Positions 17,861 to 26,558 of a stretch of DNA of 64,000 bases are shown here, piece by piece; the stretch's first letter is position 1, and each line of letters starts with the position of its first letter. The DNA lies in NCBI GenBank assembly GCA_964650525.1, contig CAZYUA010000001.1, positions 124,001-188,000 of the forward strand. Reading direction: 5' to 3'. A program made the position numbers and the translations under genes. The DNA comes from UBA1413 sp964650525 (GTDB lineage: Bacteria; Bacteroidota; Bacteroidia; Bacteroidales; Prolixibacteraceae). The notes under the pieces were generated by a model, which had not been told where the DNA came from, did not search any database, and saw only the letters and a program-made list of their open reading frames with translations.

Positions 17861-18334
17861 TCAGGTGACCACTTCGCCAAGGTAACGGTGAATCCATTCA
17901 GGCTCAAAGCCCCTCCCCTGGGCATACCGGATCAACTGACCCATTTTTTCGTATTTCTCTTTCTTTCTGATTTTCCCGGCTTTCTCCCGGAGGGTTTTCC
18001 GCAATTTCTGAACATATTCTTCTTCACCAATATCATTCAGACCCAACTCAATAAGTTCATTTTTGAGCCCCTTTAATCTGAGATAATACCGGATTTTTAC
18101 TCTGCCCCAGCCGTTAATCCGGAATTTGCAGCCCACATAAGATTTTACAAACCGTTCATCGTCGAGGTAATTTTCTTCCTTCAGCCTGGCAATGATCTTG
18201 CCGGCGGTTTCCTCATCGGCCCCTGCGGCCAGGATTTTTTTCCGCACATCGGGCGAACACATTTCCTGTTTGCTGCACGTAAAAGCCAGATGGGTAAATA
18301 ACCCTTCTTCCGGTGCAGGCAAATTGTTTACCAT
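17861..18334 (-). CDS. recX: Regulatory protein RecX
   Basis: A 157-residue, helical, basic protein with the three-repeat RecX plan: EEGLFTHLAFTCSKQEMCSPDVRKKI, then YLDDERFVKSYV (the best conserved family motif, about residue 56), WGRVKIRYYLRLKG, and a final YAQGRGFEPEWI. RecX binds RecA filaments and limits recombinase activity. recA is not in this window. A TATTTTTA -7 element at 18360-18367 lies 26 bases before the ATG. It is followed by prfB, which has its own promoter. Confidence 0.92.
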   Translation of the reverse strand: MVNNLPAPEEGLFTHLAFTCSKQEMCSPDVRKKILAAGADEETAGKIIARLKEENYLDDERFVKSYVGCKFRINGWGRVKIRYYLRLKGLKNELIELGLNDIGEEEYVQKLRKTLREKAGKIRKKEKYEKMGQLIRYAQGRGFEPEWIHRYLGEVVT

Positions 18335-18359
18335 GGTCGTTCAGGTTTGATTGATCCTA

Positions 18360-18367
18360 TAAAAATA
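18360..18367 (-). promoter_or_regulatory. -7 element of recX
   Basis: TATTTTTA on the minus strand has one mismatch to TAnnTTTG and is correctly spaced before the recX ATG at 18334. Confidence 0.4.
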
Positions 18368-18446
18368 ACAAAAAACAGATCTCTGCCCGTAAGGTGACGA
18401 AAGAAAAAGCGGGTGATACATTGGCAAAAAGCTCTTTGCCGGTAAG

Positions 18447-19721
18447 TTAAGGTTTGGAACTCAGCTGAGTATACCCGATCAGGCGGTCATACCGGCCTCC
18501 CGTTGGCTTGTGGTAGACAAAAATCTGGTAATCGTTATCGGTTTCCCAGAAACTGCCTTCCAGGTTGGTGTGGTCGGCCATGGTGGATCCCTGCGGTACG
18601 TAAACGTAAAGATAATTGTAATAACCCTGTTTCAGCAAGAGGGTGAGTTCGTAACGGCCTGTGTCAAAATTCCATGCCATCTCGTTGCTTTTGTTGGCGT
18701 TCCAGTTGGTGAGTTCCCCAAAAACATTGACGGTACCACCCAGCAAGGGGGCCTCCAGAAGCAAACTGAAGTGGACAAAATGATAATCGCATTCCGTGTC
18801 GTAATCGGTTACCTGTTCCTGGCTCTCCACCACGTACCTGCCATTCATCTCCCTGTAGGGGAAATACCGTTTGTTTGCCCGCACCTCTGAAGGATACAGT
18901 GTAATATGATAATAGGGCCTGAAAAAGGAGGTCTCCTGCACTCCTTCGCCGTTGATCCGGTGATTCCTGATATCAAAATACCGGAATTCGTTTCCCGCTC
19001 TGAAAACGTTTTCCCTTGAATAATCGTAAACCAACCTGTTTGGTTGGATAAACAAAGGTTTTAGGTTACGGATCGCATTGTCCCACCGGTTGTTCTGCAT
19101 AATGACCACTTTCACCTCTTCCATGGGATGGTCGATCCGGAACTGGTCATGGAAAATCGTGAAATCCACCTCTTGATTCTCTCCTTTAAAAGCATCGAAG
19201 GTCGCTCTGCGAACCGTACCTCCGACGGTGACGAGGGGTTCCACAACATAAAAACGGCGCGAAAACACCAGCTTTTCCTTGTCGTTGTCCTGATAAACCA
19301 AAAGAATGTAGTTTCCTCCTGTTTTAAACTGAACCTGATCGTTGGGCAAAGAGAGAATATAATTGACATAAGGAAAAGTCGTATTGAACGAACGTGCGTA
19401 ATCATTCAGCGGATTGTCAGAAAATCCTTCCAGGTAGTCGTTCTGATTGAGAAAACTTTCGTTCCAGGCAGCATCGCAATGCAGAATGGTATAGGAATAA
19501 TAGTTCAGGTCACCCGACAGATCGTCGAATTTCAGGATTAAGCGGGCTTCTTCGTTCAGGTTAAGGACCGGGTTAGATAACTCAAACCCTTCCCTGTAAA
19601 ACCGGATCGATTTGATTTCTTCGCGGAAGACCCCATTTTCATGGTAAAAACGGTCGGTCTGCCCCACTCCGCAGAAGGATGCCAGAACAAGAAGCAGTAC
19701 CCAAAAGTTCCTCAGACTCAT
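18447..19721 (-). CDS. DUF5103 protein (type IX secretion plug protein family)
   Basis: A 424-residue exported protein. The ATG at 19721 gives a clean signal peptide (MSLRNFWVLLLVLASFCGVGQ); the frame extends to 19793, but that would bury it. The mature part is beta-rich, with SNPVLNLNEEARLILKFDDLSGD, YYSYTILHCDAAW, and a C-terminal beta-sandwich with VFGELTNWNANKSNEMAWN and YYNYLYVYVP. These match DUF5103, a family that includes the plug protein of the type IX secretion translocon. No other type IX component is visible here, so the link rests on the family alone. It is followed by recX after a 112-base gap. Confidence 0.85.
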   Translation of the reverse strand: MSLRNFWVLLLVLASFCGVGQTDRFYHENGVFREEIKSIRFYREGFELSNPVLNLNEEARLILKFDDLSGDLNYYSYTILHCDAAWNESFLNQNDYLEGFSDNPLNDYARSFNTTFPYVNYILSLPNDQVQFKTGGNYILLVYQDNDKEKLVFSRRFYVVEPLVTVGGTVRRATFDAFKGENQEVDFTIFHDQFRIDHPMEEVKVVIMQNNRWDNAIRNLKPLFIQPNRLVYDYSRENVFRAGNEFRYFDIRNHRINGEGVQETSFFRPYYHITLYPSEVRANKRYFPYREMNGRYVVESQEQVTDYDTECDYHFVHFSLLLEAPLLGGTVNVFGELTNWNANKSNEMAWNFDTGRYELTLLLKQGYYNYLYVYVPQGSTMADHTNLEGSFWETDNDYQIFVYHKPTGGRYDRLIGYTQLSSKP

Positions 19722-19893
19722 CAATGCAGTGTATATCCCCGGCTCCCAGCAAAAACAGTGCCTGGAGTGTAATTTCCCGGTTTTCTTGTACAACGGTCAT
19801 AGGGGATTGATTATTTTTACCGGGCTGTAACTTTCTTATTAAGGTTGGTGAAAATAGTATTAAAATAATTAATTTGGCCCAATTTTGAATCTC

Positions 19894-21255
19894 ATGGGAA
19901 AAAATATTTCACGAACGGTGAAACTCAAAAAGGGGTACAACCTTCCTATTATGGGGAAGGCTGAGCCGTTACTTGAGGTGCCAGGTTCATCAGGACTTTA
20001 CGCATTGAAGCCCGCGGATTTTGAAGGGTTAACACCCCGGCTGACGGTGAAACCGGGACAGGCGGTCAAAGCCGGAGAGCCATTGTTTACAGACAAGTAC
20101 GATCCTGAAGTCAGGTTTGTTTCGCCGGTTGGCGGAACAGTACTTGCGATAAACCGGGGCGAGAGGCGCAGGGTTTTGGAAGTAATTGTCAGGGAAGATC
20201 CTGACATTGGCGCTGTTGATTTCGGGAAGCCTGCTCCGGAGTCTATGGAGGTGTCTGAAATCAGGACCCTGATGCAGCAGGCGGGGCTCTGGCCTTTTCT
20301 CCGGAGACGCCCTTACGGTACCATTGCACGGTCGGGTGAGACACCCGGGAATATTTTTATTTCCTGTTTTGATACGGCTCCACTGGCCCCTGATTACGCC
20401 TTTATCCATCCTCAGGAGGAGAGGGCTTTCCGTACCGGTCTTGCGGTGCTGGCCCGGCTTACCACCGGGAAAATCCATATCGGTATGCCTGCAGCGTCTG
20501 CTCCCTTTTTGGAGGCATCCCCGGACACGGAGATCACTTTTTACAGCGGTCCCCATCCTGCCGGCAACGTCGGTATTCAGATCCATCATACGGCTCCTTT
20601 GAACAAAGGGGATGTTGTCTGGACCCTTAACCCGCAGGACCTGCTCTTTATCGGCCGGTTTTTTGAAACCGGAAAAGTTGATTTCTCGAGAATCATAGCC
20701 CTTGCAGGCTCTGAGGTTTCCCGGCCCCGTTATTTTAAAACCAGACTGGGCGCCGCTCTGGGGCCCTTACTGAACGGAAACCTGAAAAATGGTACCCGCC
20801 AGAGAATCATAAGCGGAAACCCCCTTACCGGCACCCGGGTTCTTTCTGATAATTTTCTTTCCTTTTATGATTCACAGGTAACCGTTCTCCCAGAGGGCGA
20901 TTACCATGAATTCCTGGGGTGGTCAAAACCACGCCTTGAACAGTTCAGTTTGTCGCATGCCTATTTTTCGTGGTTGATGCCCCGTAAAAGTTATGCTCCT
21001 GACACCAACCTCCACGGGGAGGAGAGGGCTTACGTCATGACCGGCCAGTATGAAAAAGTGCTGCCCATGGACATTTTGCCGGTGCAATTGATCAAAGCTA
21101 TCCTGGCAGAAGATATCGACAAAATGGAAAAACTGGGGATCTACGAAGTGATCGGCGAAGACCTGGCTTTGTGTGAATTTGTATGTACCTCCAAAATCGA
21201 AGTCCAAAAAGTCCTGAGAAAGGGAATCAATCTGATGATGAAGGAAATGGGTTAA
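19894..21255 (+). CDS. nqrA: Na+-translocating NADH:quinone reductase subunit A
   Basis: NqrA is the cytoplasmic subunit of the respiratory Na+ pump that oxidises NADH and reduces ubiquinone or menaquinone. The 453-residue protein has the N-terminal KLKKGYNLPIMGKAEP, the biotinyl-like GGTVLAINRGERR hairpin, the NPLTGTRV segment and a C-terminal CEFVCTSKIEVQKVLRKG. The frame begins at a TTG at 19885, but the ATG at 19894 is preferred. It is the first of six nqr genes in the standard order. A TATTTTTA at 19812-19819 is a weak promoter candidate. Confidence 0.96.
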   Translation: MGKNISRTVKLKKGYNLPIMGKAEPLLEVPGSSGLYALKPADFEGLTPRLTVKPGQAVKAGEPLFTDKYDPEVRFVSPVGGTVLAINRGERRRVLEVIVREDPDIGAVDFGKPAPESMEVSEIRTLMQQAGLWPFLRRRPYGTIARSGETPGNIFISCFDTAPLAPDYAFIHPQEERAFRTGLAVLARLTTGKIHIGMPAASAPFLEASPDTEITFYSGPHPAGNVGIQIHHTAPLNKGDVVWTLNPQDLLFIGRFFETGKVDFSRIIALAGSEVSRPRYFKTRLGAALGPLLNGNLKNGTRQRIISGNPLTGTRVLSDNFLSFYDSQVTVLPEGDYHEFLGWSKPRLEQFSLSHAYFSWLMPRKSYAPDTNLHGEERAYVMTGQYEKVLPMDILPVQLIKAILAEDIDKMEKLGIYEVIGEDLALCEFVCTSKIEVQKVLRKGINLMMKEMG

Positions 21256-21283
21256 CTACCACCAATACTGACCGACGACTATC

Positions 21284-22447
21284 ATGAAATCACTCCGGAA
21301 TATTATCGACAAGAAAAAACCGCTGTTTGAGAAAGGCGGCAAATTTGAAAAACTGGGTTCAACGTTTGGCGCCTTTGAGACGTTTCTTTTCACACCCAAC
21401 CATACCTCCCGGTCGGGCACTCATATCCATGATGTTATTGACCTCAAGCGGACAATGATCATTGTGGTGCTGGCTTTGATGCCTGCCCTGCTCTTCGGGA
21501 GCTGGAACATCGGATACCAGCATGGTCTCGCATTCGGAATAGAACGCAGCCTCCTGGCCAATTTCTGGTTCGGGTTGCTGAAGGTGCTGCCCCTGATCGC
21601 CGTGTCGTATGTAACAGGGCTGGCCATTGAGTTTGTTACGGCACAAATCCGGGGACACGAGGTAAACGAAGGGTTCCTGGTGACGGGGATGCTGATCCCG
21701 TTGATCGTTCCGGTGAATATCCCTCTCTGGATGTTGGCCCTGGCTACTGCGTTTGCCGTAATTTTCGGAAAGGAGATTTTCGGAGGTACCGGGTACAACA
21801 TCATGAATGTGGCCTTGCTGGCCCGTGCATTTCTTTTCTTTGCCTATCCTGCCCATATGACCGGTGATGAAGTGTGGATTCAGGATCTGACAGGCAAGGC
21901 TGCCATCGACGGGTTTTCGGGAGCCACTCCCCTGGGTAGCCTGACCCTTGGGGAGATCCGGAACCTGCCTTCCTTTTCCGACATGTTCATGGGCTTCATC
22001 CCCGGCTCTGTCGGGGAGACCTCCACACTGGCCATCCTGATCGGCGCCTTCATTCTCCTCTTCACCGGTATCGGCAGTTGGAAAATTATGCTTTCAGTGG
22101 TCGTCGGGGCCCTGGCTGTCGGCGGACTGTGTAACCTGTTCCCTGCCAACGAATACATGACCCTGGCCCCCTGGTACCACCTCGTAATGGGAGGTTTTGC
22201 CTTCGGCGCGGTATTTATGGCTACCGACCCGGTGACCGCTGCCCATACCGAAAAAGGAAAATGGATTTATGGGTTTGGCATCGGGGCCTTTGCTGTTATG
22301 ATAAGGGTCTTTAATCCAGCCTACCCGGAAGGCATGATGCTGGCCATCCTGCTCATGAATGTCACAGCACCCCTGATCGACTATTTTGTCGTTGAAAACC
22401 ATATCAAACGGAGACTGAAAAGAAGTGTAACGAGGAAAAACGCTTAA
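21284..22447 (+). CDS. nqrB: Na+-NQR subunit B
   Basis: A 387-residue membrane subunit with about ten hydrophobic segments. FSGATPLGS around residue 212 holds the threonine (Thr215) that takes covalent FMN, attached by ApbE, whose gene is at 51211 in this window. Family motifs NEGFLVTGMLIPLIVPV, GKEIFGGTGYNI and GAVFMATDPVTA are present. NqrB carries riboflavin and forms much of the Na+ path. It starts 28 bases after nqrA. Confidence 0.97.
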   Translation: MKSLRNIIDKKKPLFEKGGKFEKLGSTFGAFETFLFTPNHTSRSGTHIHDVIDLKRTMIIVVLALMPALLFGSWNIGYQHGLAFGIERSLLANFWFGLLKVLPLIAVSYVTGLAIEFVTAQIRGHEVNEGFLVTGMLIPLIVPVNIPLWMLALATAFAVIFGKEIFGGTGYNIMNVALLARAFLFFAYPAHMTGDEVWIQDLTGKAAIDGFSGATPLGSLTLGEIRNLPSFSDMFMGFIPGSVGETSTLAILIGAFILLFTGIGSWKIMLSVVVGALAVGGLCNLFPANEYMTLAPWYHLVMGGFAFGAVFMATDPVTAAHTEKGKWIYGFGIGAFAVMIRVFNPAYPEGMMLAILLMNVTAPLIDYFVVENHIKRRLKRSVTRKNA

Positions 22448-22458
22448 CCCCGACAGCC

Positions 22459-23175
22459 ATGAAAAACTTCAGTAATACCTACATTTTTGTCTTCGCCCTG
22501 GTCATGGTGGTGGTGGTGGCTTTGTTGCTCTCACTGGCTGCCACGGGTCTTAAACCGTTTCAGGATAAAAATATCGAAGTCGAAAAGAAACAAAAGATCC
22601 TGGCTTCGGTCCGGATCGCCTCAACACCCTCTGACGCTGTTGAACAGTATGCCCGCTACATTACGGACAGTTTTGTGCTGAACAACAAGGGTGAGAAAAA
22701 GGAAGGTACCGATGCCTTTACCGTAGATCTCAAGGCGGAACAGGCAAAACCCGCCAGCCAGAGATCGCTCCCTGTATTCACGGCCACTCTCGACGACGGC
22801 AGTCAGGCCTATGTCGTGCCCCTCAGAGGTAAAGGCCTCTGGGGTCCTATCTGGGGTTACCTTTCCCTGAAACCTGATTTGAATACTGTTTACGGGGCTG
22901 TTTTCGACCACCAGGGGGAAACCCCCGGCCTGGGTGCTGAAATCAGTACCGATTGGTTCCAGGAACCCTTTGCAGGGAAAAAGATCTTCGGTGATTCGCT
23001 TGAATTTCGTTCCATCAGGGTACTGAAAGGAGGCGCCTCAGACGATGATCCCCATGCTGTCGATGCCATTTCGGGCGGGACCATCACCTCCAAGGGACTG
23101 GAAGCCATGCTCGACTCCTGCCTTGTTCAGTACAAGACCTACTTTATTCATAATAGAAACCAATCAATCCCTTAA
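22459..23175 (+). CDS. nqrC: Na+-NQR subunit C
   Basis: A 238-residue subunit with one N-terminal membrane helix (about residues 7-28) and a periplasmic FMN-binding domain. The flavinylation motif is SGGTITSKG (Thr208 the likely FMN site), a variant of the usual SGAT. GLGAEISTDWF and GLWGPIWGY are family motifs. Electrons pass through its covalent FMN. It starts 11 bases after nqrB, consistent with tight coupling. Confidence 0.96.
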   Translation: MKNFSNTYIFVFALVMVVVVALLLSLAATGLKPFQDKNIEVEKKQKILASVRIASTPSDAVEQYARYITDSFVLNNKGEKKEGTDAFTVDLKAEQAKPASQRSLPVFTATLDDGSQAYVVPLRGKGLWGPIWGYLSLKPDLNTVYGAVFDHQGETPGLGAEISTDWFQEPFAGKKIFGDSLEFRSIRVLKGGASDDDPHAVDAISGGTITSKGLEAMLDSCLVQYKTYFIHNRNQSIP

Positions 23176-23178
23176 CCG

Positions 23179-23811
23179 ATGAGCCTCTTTTCGTCCAAGA
23201 ATTTCAAATTGCTGTCCGGGCCCATGAACCTCAACAACCCGGTGACGGTGCAGATCCTGGGAATATGTTCGGCACTGGCTGTGACGGTAAAGCTTAAACC
23301 AGCACTGGTCATGGGCATTTCCGTCATTGTGGTGACTGCAGTCTCTAACATGGTGATTTCGCTGATGCGCAATGCCATTCCCCCCAGGATACGAATCATC
23401 GTCCAGTTGGTGGTGGCGGCTTCCTTGGTGATCCTGGTAGACCAGGTTCTGAGGGCTTTTGTTTACGATGTCAGTAAGCAGCTTTCTGTCTACGTAGGGC
23501 TGATCATCACCAACTGCATCATTATGGGACGCCTGGAAGCCTATGCCATGAGCAATAAACCATGGCCTTCCTTCCTCGACGGCGTTGGAAACGGAGCCGG
23601 TTATGCCCTGATCCTGATTGTGGTTGCATTTATCAGGGAACTGTTCGGGTCAGGCACCCTTCTGGGCTACCAGATTATCCCCCGGGGATTCTACGAAACA
23701 GGCTACTCCAACAACGGAATGATGATTATGCCTACTATGGCGCTGATACTCGTTGGGGTGATCATCTGGATCCAACGCAGTTATAATAAGGAATTGATCG
23801 AAAAAGAATAA
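23179..23811 (+). CDS. nqrD: Na+-NQR subunit D
   Basis: A 210-residue membrane subunit with six hydrophobic helices, paired with NqrE around an iron centre. NNPVTVQILGICSALAVT at the start, the membrane cysteine in ITNCIIMGRLEAYAM, and GAGYALILIVVAFIRELFGSG are typical. It starts three bases after the nqrC stop. Confidence 0.96.
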   Translation: MSLFSSKNFKLLSGPMNLNNPVTVQILGICSALAVTVKLKPALVMGISVIVVTAVSNMVISLMRNAIPPRIRIIVQLVVAASLVILVDQVLRAFVYDVSKQLSVYVGLIITNCIIMGRLEAYAMSNKPWPSFLDGVGNGAGYALILIVVAFIRELFGSGTLLGYQIIPRGFYETGYSNNGMMIMPTMALILVGVIIWIQRSYNKELIEKE

Positions 23812-23829
23812 ACCCGTAATTGAAAGGTC

Positions 23830-24447
23830 ATGCAGGAATTTGTAAATATATTCGTACGGTCGGTCTTCATCGACAACATGATTTTTGCCTTTTTCCTGGG
23901 AATGTGCTCCTACCTGGCCGTTTCCAAAACGGTGAAGACATCCATAGGCCTCGGCATTGCCGTCATCTTTGTCCAGGTAATCACCGTTCCCGTGAATTAC
24001 CTCTTGCTGGAGTACGTCATGAAACCGGGTGCCCTGGCGTGGCTGGGCGATAGTTTCCGCGAGGTGGATCTTTCCTTCCTGAGTTTTATGGTTTATATAG
24101 CCACTATCGCTGCCATGGTCCAGCTGGTTGAAATGGTTATTGAAAAATTCTCACCCGCACTTTACAATTCGCTGGGGATATTCCTTCCCCTGATTGCGGT
24201 GAACTGCGCCATCCTCGGGGGGTCACTCTTCATGGAACAACGGGAATACCAGAACATCGGTGAGGTTTTTGCGTGGGGTCTCGGTTCGGGAACCGGTTGG
24301 GCCCTGGCAATCGTTCTTCTGGCTGCCATCAGGGAGCGACTTAAGTACAGCAACGTCCCTGCCCCCCTGAGGGGCATCGGGATCACCTTTATCATTACCG
24401 GACTGATGGGCCTCGCTTTTATGAGCTTTATGGGTATAAAAATCTAA
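23830..24447 (+). CDS. nqrE: Na+-NQR subunit E
   Basis: A 205-residue homologue of NqrD with six membrane helices. FIDNMIFAFFLGMCSYLAV holds the conserved cysteine of the first half, and NCAILGGSLFMEQREY the second. It and NqrD form an inverted pair binding an Fe centre in the membrane. It starts 18 bases after nqrD. Confidence 0.96.
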   Translation: MQEFVNIFVRSVFIDNMIFAFFLGMCSYLAVSKTVKTSIGLGIAVIFVQVITVPVNYLLLEYVMKPGALAWLGDSFREVDLSFLSFMVYIATIAAMVQLVEMVIEKFSPALYNSLGIFLPLIAVNCAILGGSLFMEQREYQNIGEVFAWGLGSGTGWALAIVLLAAIRERLKYSNVPAPLRGIGITFIITGLMGLAFMSFMGIKI

Positions 24448-24468
24448 ATACCACTAAATCAAACTGTT

Positions 24469-25728
24469 ATGCTGTTAGAAGTTTCTCTCTTTTTTGTCAT
24501 ACTCTCCAGTATTGTGGCTTTCATGGTCATCGTCCTGGTGCTCGTGTCTGCCTTGCTGTTTGCCAGGTCCAAACTGACAGCTACCGGGGATGTGAAGATC
24601 ACCATCAACAACGAAAAGGAGATTACAGTAAATCCGGGAAGTACCCTTTTGTCCACCCTGTCGGAAAAGGGGATATTTCTACCCTCCGCGTGTGGTGGCG
24701 GTGGAACCTGCAGCCAGTGCCGCTGTCAGGTGCTCGAAGGCGGCGGCTCCATCCTGGCCACAGAAACAGGCCATTTCACCCGCAAGGAACAGCAAAACCA
24801 CTGGAGGCTCGGCTGCCAGGTTAAAGTCCGCGATGACATGAAAATCAAGGTCCCGGAACATGTCCTCGGGGTGAAAAAGTGGGAGTGCGAAGTGGTTTCC
24901 AACCGCAATGTAGCCACATTTATCAAGGAATTTGTCGTCAGACTTCCCGAAGGAGAAACCCTTCATTTCAAGTCAGGCGGATATATCCAGATTGATGTCC
25001 CCAAAATTGAAGTGGACTTCAAAGACATGGAGGTACAGCCTGAATTTGTCGACGAATGGAAGAAATTTGGTCTTTTCGGCCTGACGATGAAAAACCCGGA
25101 ACCGGTTTTCAGGGCCTATTCAATGGCTAACCACCCGGCCGAGGGGAACATCGTCATGCTCAATGTGAGGATCGCCACCCCCCCCTGGGACCGCGCCAAC
25201 AACCGGTTCCGGGCTGTGAATCCGGGCATTTGCTCTTCCTTTATTTTCTCCCGCAAGCCCGGAGACAAGGTTATGGTGTCTGGACCCTACGGGGAGTTCT
25301 TTCTGAAGGACAATAACAATGAGATGATGTTCATCGGCGGCGGAGCGGGTATGGCGCCTATGCGTTCCCATCTGTTCCATCTCTTTCACACCCTGAAGGA
25401 GAAAAACCGGAAAGTCAGCTTCTGGTATGGCGCCCGCTCATGGAGAGAAGTCTTTTACCACGAACAGTTTCTGGATATTGAACGGGAATATCCCAATTTC
25501 AGGTTTACCCTGGCCCTCTCGGAACCCAAACCGGAAGACAACTGGACTGGCTCCAAAGGATTTATTCACCAGGTTATTTACGACAACTACCTCAGCAAGC
25601 ATGAGGAACCGGAAGAAATTGATTATTATCTGTGCGGCCCGCCACTGATGAACGATGCGGTTCAAAAGATGCTTTACGATCTGGGGGTTCCTTCCGAAAA
25701 TATTCTGTTCGACGATTTTGGCGGCTGA
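24469..25728 (+). CDS. nqrF: Na+-NQR subunit F (NADH dehydrogenase, FAD and 2Fe-2S)
   Basis: A 419-residue electron-entry subunit. It has one N-terminal membrane helix (about residues 3-27), a plant-type 2Fe-2S domain with CGGGGTCSQCRC and a fourth cysteine in LGCQVKV, an FAD domain with RAYSMANHP, and an NADH domain with FIGGGAGMAPMRSH and YLCGPPLMNDAV. It is the last nqr gene and is followed after 34 bases by a strong terminator hairpin. Confidence 0.97.
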   Translation: MLLEVSLFFVILSSIVAFMVIVLVLVSALLFARSKLTATGDVKITINNEKEITVNPGSTLLSTLSEKGIFLPSACGGGGTCSQCRCQVLEGGGSILATETGHFTRKEQQNHWRLGCQVKVRDDMKIKVPEHVLGVKKWECEVVSNRNVATFIKEFVVRLPEGETLHFKSGGYIQIDVPKIEVDFKDMEVQPEFVDEWKKFGLFGLTMKNPEPVFRAYSMANHPAEGNIVMLNVRIATPPWDRANNRFRAVNPGICSSFIFSRKPGDKVMVSGPYGEFFLKDNNNEMMFIGGGAGMAPMRSHLFHLFHTLKEKNRKVSFWYGARSWREVFYHEQFLDIEREYPNFRFTLALSEPKPEDNWTGSKGFIHQVIYDNYLSKHEEPEEIDYYLCGPPLMNDAVQKMLYDLGVPSENILFDDFGG

Positions 25729-25762
25729 TAGCCTCCTGCCTTCATCCCATCCGGTGTCAATG

Positions 25763-25800
25763 AGCCGGGAAAAACAACGGTTTTTCCCGGCTATTTTTTT
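25763..25800 (+). terminator. Rho-independent terminator after nqrF
   Basis: A perfect 13-base-pair stem, AGCCGGGAAAAAC (25763-25775) with GTTTTTCCCGGCT (25780-25792), a four-base loop and a T-rich tail closes the nqr operon. The tail overlaps the -7 element proposed for the DedA gene. The A/T-rich inner stem would also give a hairpin with A tail on the opposite strand. Confidence 0.92.
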
Positions 25801-25807
25801 ATTTTTG
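25800..25807 (+). promoter_or_regulatory. -7 element of the DedA gene
   Basis: TATTTTTG is a full match to TAnnTTTG, 13 bases before the DedA ATG, placed directly on the T tail of the nqr terminator. The leader would be very short. Confidence 0.38.
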
Positions 25808-25820
25808 CAGTTCATTTATT

Positions 25821-26447
25821 ATGGGTATGGTTAATGAACTGTTTGGTACCGTCGTTGAATGGTACATGGCGCATATCAATTACGGTACCATCACCCTGCT
25901 GATGGCCATTGAAAGTTCCTTCATTCCTTTTCCTTCCGAAGTGGTCATTCCACCGGCAGCCTGGAAGGCAGCCCAGGGAGATCTGAACGTCTACCTGGTG
26001 GTGGTGTCCGGCACGGCGGGCGCTTTAATCGGGGCACTTTTCAATTATTATTTTGCCCTGCTGCTGGGCCGTGCCATCCTATACCGGTTTGTGGAGTCGA
26101 AAGCGGGGCGGCTTATGCTGCTGAGCCGCAAAGGAGTGGAAAAGGCTGAGGCTTACTTTGTCAGGCACGGCAGGCCCTCGACCCTCATCGGCCGCCTGGT
26201 GCCTGCCGTACGGCAGCTTATCTCCCTGCCTGCCGGGCTCTCCCGCATGAAAATCGGAGATTTCATCCTCTACACCCTGATCGGATCCTGCACGTGGAAC
26301 ATCATCCTGGCTGCTCTGGGTTACTTTCTCTACTCCCGCAAGGAGCTCCTCCACCGGTATTATGCCGAACTCTCCTGGGCTATGGTGCTCCTCGGCATTG
26401 GCTTTGCCGCCTACCTGGCGTTCAAATTCATCCGGAAAAAAGAGTGA
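25821..26447 (+). CDS. DedA family membrane protein
   Basis: A 208-residue inner-membrane protein of the DedA/SNARE-associated (VTT) family. It shows the re-entrant motif ESSFIPFPSEVVIPPAAW (residues about 30-48), GTAGALIGALFNYYFALLLGR, and RLVPAVRQLISLPAGLSRMK with the conserved arginines. DedA proteins are thought to flip or transport phospholipid or undecaprenyl phosphate; the exact substrate cannot be read here. It has its own likely promoter and ends convergent to the LytM peptidase gene. Confidence 0.93.
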   Translation: MGMVNELFGTVVEWYMAHINYGTITLLMAIESSFIPFPSEVVIPPAAWKAAQGDLNVYLVVVSGTAGALIGALFNYYFALLLGRAILYRFVESKAGRLMLLSRKGVEKAEAYFVRHGRPSTLIGRLVPAVRQLISLPAGLSRMKIGDFILYTLIGSCTWNIILAALGYFLYSRKELLHRYYAELSWAMVLLGIGFAAYLAFKFIRKKE

Positions 26448-26558
26448 CGAAGATTCCTGGCTTCCCTGCCGGTGCTGAACTCCATGATAACGGATGAGAG
26501 GAGGTCCTGACCTGTGAAAACCCGATAGCGGAATCTGCTGGTTCCTGTGTAAGTCCGG